Positions 61,366 through 64,000 of a DNA stretch of 64,000 nucleotides are shown here, piece after piece. This stretch comes from JBCCXL01 sp039191605 (lineage in GTDB: Bacteria; Acidobacteriota; Thermoanaerobaculia; Multivoradales; JAHZIX01): positions 186,001 to 250,000 of the forward strand of contig JBCCXL010000004.1 in the NCBI GenBank assembly GCA_039191605.1, read 5' to 3'. The position numbers were made by a program, and so were the translations under genes. The notes below the pieces were generated by a model. It was not told where the DNA came from, did not search any database, and was given only the letters and a program-made list of their open reading frames with translations. Positions within the stretch are counted from its first letter, which is position 1. Every line of letters begins with the position of its first letter.

Positions 61366-62580
61366 TTAGCGAGCAAAGACCGTCCGTTCTCGCTCGAAGA
61401 GCTTAACCACCACGACCAACAGCAGACCGGCCACCACGAAATTCGACGTCACGTTCACCAGCACATCGGTGATCGCGATGGATTCTCCCTGCAGCAGGCG
61501 GCCGCACAGCAGCTGCTCTCCATAGGCCGGAATCGCTAGGCGCCAAAGCACCGGCTCCGGCGGCGAGAAGGCCTGGAGAAAGCCCGCGAATCCCGGCAGC
61601 AGGGGCAACAGGGAGAGATAAGTCTGGGCTTCCTTGAACGAGCGGGTGAAGGTAGCCACCAGCATTTGCAGCGCCGAGGCGAAGAACACGGTGGGCAGGA
61701 AGAGCAGCACCAGGGAGGCTAGAGTCTTCGGGTCCAGATCGATGTTCACCGCGAAGGCGCCCCCGGAGGGCATCAGCTTCAGCATCGCCGCGAAGGCCAC
61801 CGCCGTAAAGGCGATGGAAAAGCAGCCAAAGAGCACGACGGCGGCATATTTACCGATCAGCAGCGCCGATCGCGCCGGCGCGGTGAGCAGCAGCGGCTCT
61901 AGAGAGCCACGCTCTCGTTCCCCGGCGATGGCGTCGATCACCAGATAGAGCCCGCCGACGAAGGCCGCGAAGACCAGCGCGAAGGGCACGATCATCAGCA
62001 GCTGAAAGTCGGAGGAATCTCGCGGCGAGAGATCCAGCACCCGCACCGCCAGAGCTTCCGTCACCCCTGGATCGACGCCCCGGGCGATCAAGCGCAGGGC
62101 GCCGACCTGTCGGCTGTAGCCCTCCAGCAGCGAGGTTGCCCGTCGCCGATCGATGCGCGCCGAAGGTTCTCCGCCGCGGCTCAGCAGCTCCACCGTCGCC
62201 GGTCGCGCGGCGGCCAGGCGCTCCTGGTAATCCTGCGGAATGCTCAGCACCAGGGCCAGCTCTTCCGCCTCCAGGGCCGCCCTCGGATCTTCCGGGCCGG
62301 GCTGCGGCTCCACCCCGTGGCGACGCAGGAAGTCCACTAGATTCGGCGCCCGCTCGGCGCCGCTGATGGCCAGCTCCAGAGGCTTCTCGAGACGCTCCTG
62401 AGCCCCCTTGCTGATGAAGCTCATCATCAGCAGCATCACCATCGGCGCCATCAGGGGAACCAGCAGGGCGGAGAGCAGGGTGCGGCGGTCCCGCAGGTTA
62501 TCGATGATTTCCTTGCGGGCGACGGTCGACGCCCAATGCCGCCAGCGGCCACCGCCGCTGAGCTCTCTAGCCTCACTCAC
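61366..62580 (-). CDS. ABC-2 type exporter permease (NatB-like)
   Basis: A 404-residue membrane protein of the ABC-2/NatB family. The elbow helix and TM1 are at about 20-55 (VARKEIIDNLRDRRTLLSALLVPLMAPMVMLLM). A large extracytoplasmic domain (about 60-190) follows, then five further TM helices from about 200 to 395. ERERGSLEPLLLTAPARSALLIGKY is the cytoplasmic coupling region typical of this family. It overlaps the ATPase stop by four bases (ATGA). NatAB pairs export Na+, but similar pairs export other compounds; the substrate is open. Confidence 0.85.
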   Translation of the reverse strand: MSEARELSGGGRWRHWASTVARKEIIDNLRDRRTLLSALLVPLMAPMVMLLMMSFISKGAQERLEKPLELAISGAERAPNLVDFLRRHGVEPQPGPEDPRAALEAEELALVLSIPQDYQERLAAARPATVELLSRGGEPSARIDRRRATSLLEGYSRQVGALRLIARGVDPGVTEALAVRVLDLSPRDSSDFQLLMIVPFALVFAAFVGGLYLVIDAIAGERERGSLEPLLLTAPARSALLIGKYAAVVLFGCFSIAFTAVAFAAMLKLMPSGGAFAVNIDLDPKTLASLVLLFLPTVFFASALQMLVATFTRSFKEAQTYLSLLPLLPGFAGFLQAFSPPEPVLWRLAIPAYGEQLLCGRLLQGESIAITDVLVNVTSNFVVAGLLLVVVVKLFERERTVFAR

Positions 62581-63311
62581 GCCAATCCCTCCGCAGAGCC
62601 CAAGACCTGGATGAATGCTTCCTCGAGATCCTCCTCACCGGAACGCTCCCGAATCTCCTCCGGGGTGCCGCTGGCGACCACCCGGCCATGGTCCACCACC
62701 ACGATGTCCTCGCACAGAGCGGCGACTTCCTGCATCACGTGGCTCGAGAAGAGCACCGCCCGGCCGTCGTCCCGCAGCCGCCGCAACACGTCCCGCAGCG
62801 CCCGGGTGGTCATCACGTCGAGACCGTTGGTGGGCTCGTCGAAGAGCACGTTGCGGGGATCGTGGATCAGCGCCCGCGCGATGGCCACCTTGAGCTGCTG
62901 TCCGGTGGAGAAACCCTCGGTGCGGCGGTCGGCGATCTCCGCCATGTCCAGCAGCTGCATCAGCTCCTCGATGCGGGCTTCCAAAGCCTCGCCCAGCAGC
63001 CCCTGCAGGCGACCGAAGTAGCGGATATTCTCCCGCGCCGTCAGGCGCGGATAGAGCCCCCGGCGCTCCGCCGGCAGCGCTCCGAGGCGCTGCCGCACCT
63101 CCACTCCGTCCCGGGAGCTGTCGAATCCATCGATCAGCGCCTGGCCGGAATCGGGGGATAGCAGCGTGCAGACGATGCGCAGAGCGGTGGTCTTGCCGGC
63201 ACCGTTGGGTCCCAGAAGACCGACGATTCGCCCGTCGGGAACCGAGAGAGAAACCCCGTCTAGGGCCTTCACCTCGCCGAAACTCTTGGTCAGCTCTTCG
63301 ATTTCGATCAT
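62577..63311 (-). CDS. ABC exporter ATPase (NatA-like)
   Basis: A 244-residue ATPase. Walker A is GPNGAGKTT, the Q-loop region is LPAERRGLYPRLTARENI, the signature is FSTGQQLKVAIARAL (serine-threonine variant of LSGGQ), Walker B is VLFDEPTNGLD and the switch is in SSHVMQE. It pairs with the ABC-2 permease by a four-base overlap. The chosen ATG 63311 gives the normal MIEIEELTKSFG start. An in-frame ATG at 63341 adds ten residues with no better ribosome site. Confidence 0.85.
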   Translation of the reverse strand: MIEIEELTKSFGEVKALDGVSLSVPDGRIVGLLGPNGAGKTTALRIVCTLLSPDSGQALIDGFDSSRDGVEVRQRLGALPAERRGLYPRLTARENIRYFGRLQGLLGEALEARIEELMQLLDMAEIADRRTEGFSTGQQLKVAIARALIHDPRNVLFDEPTNGLDVMTTRALRDVLRRLRDDGRAVLFSSHVMQEVAALCEDIVVVDHGRVVASGTPEEIRERSGEEDLEEAFIQVLGSAEGLA

Positions 63312-63351
63312 CGCAACGCATCGTATCGCGCCCTGGGTCATGCACCCAAGA

Positions 63352-63391
63352 GTGCTTTACAGCACGCTATGCCGTGATAGCATAAAAGCAC
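63352..63391. promoter_or_regulatory. nested inverted repeat between divergent genes
   Basis: GTGCTTT (63352-63358) pairs with AAAGCAC (63385-63391), enclosing GCTAT / ATAGC (63366-63370 / 63377-63381). It lies in the region between the divergent ATPase and HAF-like genes. TGGGT / ACCCA (63334-63348) is a further small palindrome beside it. It looks like an operator region. Confidence 0.5.
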
Positions 63392-63502
63392 CTCAGCACT
63401 CCGCTGAACCAAATCCCTTCCTCTGTCGCTGTTGATCTACTGTCGGCGGTCCCTCGCTGGCAACCTTCGGATTTCATGCCGTCAAGGCAGGAGAAGCTCT
63501 CT

Positions 63503-64000
63503 ATGCACTCGTCCATCGGCCAGCCCTGCACTGCTGATCCTTCGCCTCCCACCCCGCGATCTATTGGCGGTCTGGCGCCCATCCGCACCCCCTTCTCCTT
63601 GCTCGTCCTGCTTCTCTTGATCCTCGGCTCCGGCGGAGTCGGCCTTGCGGCATCGGCCGCCGATCCGAGCGCTGCCAATCCGAACACTGCCAGCCCGAAC
63701 ACTGCCAGCCCGAACACTGCCAGCCCGAACACTGCCAGCCCGAACACTGCCAGCCTCATCGCTGGGCCGGCCTACGAGATTATCGACCTGGCCGCGGCGC
63801 TTCCCTTCCCCACCACCGACTCCGTGGCCTTCGAGGTCAGCGATACTGGCCTCATCGTCGGCATCGCCAGAGACTCCTCGGGGCGCTACAAGTCCATTCT
63901 GTGGAGTTTCGAAGCGGCGGACGTTCTCAGCGGTACCGACCCGGTCCTGGTCGCCACCGTGCTCAACCCCGACTTCTACGACGGACGGATCGCCGTCGCG
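63503..64000 (+). CDS. secreted HAF-like repeat protein, 5' part
   Basis: The frame is open from ATG 63503 (AGGAG about ten bases upstream) to the window edge, 166 codons. An N-terminal signal peptide lies at about 30-52 (FSLLVLLLLILGSGGVGLAASA), then a low-complexity stretch with PNTAS five times. Next is YEIIDLAAALPFPTTDSVAFEVSDTGLIVGIARDSSGRYKSILWS, which looks like an HAF (extracellular repeat) domain: short repeats found in secreted proteins, often forming a propeller. Function unknown. Truncated by the window. Confidence 0.75.
   Translation, partial: MHSSIGQPCTADPSPPTPRSIGGLAPIRTPFSLLVLLLLILGSGGVGLAASAADPSAANPNTASPNTASPNTASPNTASPNTASLIAGPAYEIIDLAAALPFPTTDSVAFEVSDTGLIVGIARDSSGRYKSILWSFEAADVLSGTDPVLVATVLNPDFYDGRIAVA
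63680..63754 (+). repeat. 15-base tandem repeat encoding PNTAS
   Basis: Five perfect copies of CCGAACACTGCCAGC at a 15-base period (starts 63680, 63695, 63710, 63725, 63740; the last copy is followed by CTC). A copy-number-variable linker after the signal peptide. Confidence 0.9.

Noticed and set aside
63367..63759. Minus-strand protein with GLAVF repeats, looking like a pentapeptide-repeat protein
   Set aside because: It is the complement of the 15-base PNTAS repeat in a well-formed plus-strand secreted gene with signal peptide and ribosome site.

Overview
The window is GC-rich chromosomal DNA (my 60-base samples run from about 50 % to 70 % GC) from a Gram-negative bacterium. The evidence for an outer membrane is RND and MacAB-type exporters, lipoproteins, Tat export and many periplasmic beta-propellers. 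The mix of PQQ-like propellers, FtsX exporters, a TPR-tailed Ser/Thr kinase, an unusual Y1 transposase and extracellular GFE(T/S)G-type tails recalls Acidobacteriota (Thermoanaerobaculia-like), but this is a guess from gene content, not a phylogenetic result. I see no rRNA, tRNA or CRISPR array.

Layout. 0-3.7 kb: a SAM methyltransferase and a secreted protein with four beta/gamma-crystallin repeats. 3.7-8.2 kb: a three-gene ABC exporter (ATPase, FtsX permease, HlyD adaptor). 8.3-12.9 kb: a polyphosphate module (Ppx with HD domain, SixA-like phosphatase, Ppk1). 13.2-18.2 kb: a translationally coupled run of an acyl-CoA oxidase/dehydrogenase with a TerB-like N-terminus, a membrane-anchored FMN-binding glutamate-synthase-like protein, a small CBU_0592-type membrane protein and a membrane-anchored rhodanese. 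18.5-24.7 kb: a Tat-exported copper-storage protein (Csp), a metzincin protease, and an overlapping PhoD-like phosphatase/Ser-Thr kinase pair. 25.1-32.1 kb: an RND efflux pair, an Ahr-type aldehyde reductase and a REP-associated (RAYT/Y1) transposase. 32.2-36.7 kb: a MacB-like permease and its ATPase. 36.9-40.6 kb: a DUF3311/solute-symporter/glycosyltransferase/thioesterase operon.

40.8-60.5 kb is the most distinctive part: a run of genes all on the minus strand. A sigma-54 activator (FHA-like N-terminus) is followed by six secreted PQQ-like beta-propeller proteins, an ANL-type carboxylate-activating enzyme (LuxE/EhpF-like), an aldehyde-dehydrogenase-fold acyl reductase (LuxC/EhpG-like), an iron alcohol dehydrogenase, a HemN-like radical SAM enzyme and a flavoprotein with the WxWxIP signature of flavin-dependent halogenases. 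Together these could turn a carboxylic acid into an aldehyde or alcohol and then C-methylate or halogenate it. No luciferase, PKS or NRPS gene is present. I regard this as a candidate undescribed biosynthetic or redox system. 61.4-64 kb: an ABC-2 exporter and the start of a secreted HAF-like repeat protein.

The second system of interest is the RAYT gene and about twenty copies of a short REP-like element (core GCAGGCGA(G/T)TGATCC). They sit in arrays in four intergenic regions (18.2, 20.8, 24.9 and 31.1 kb). Two copies lie in frame inside the MacB-like permease gene, exactly where its base composition drops from about 70 % to about 53 % GC.
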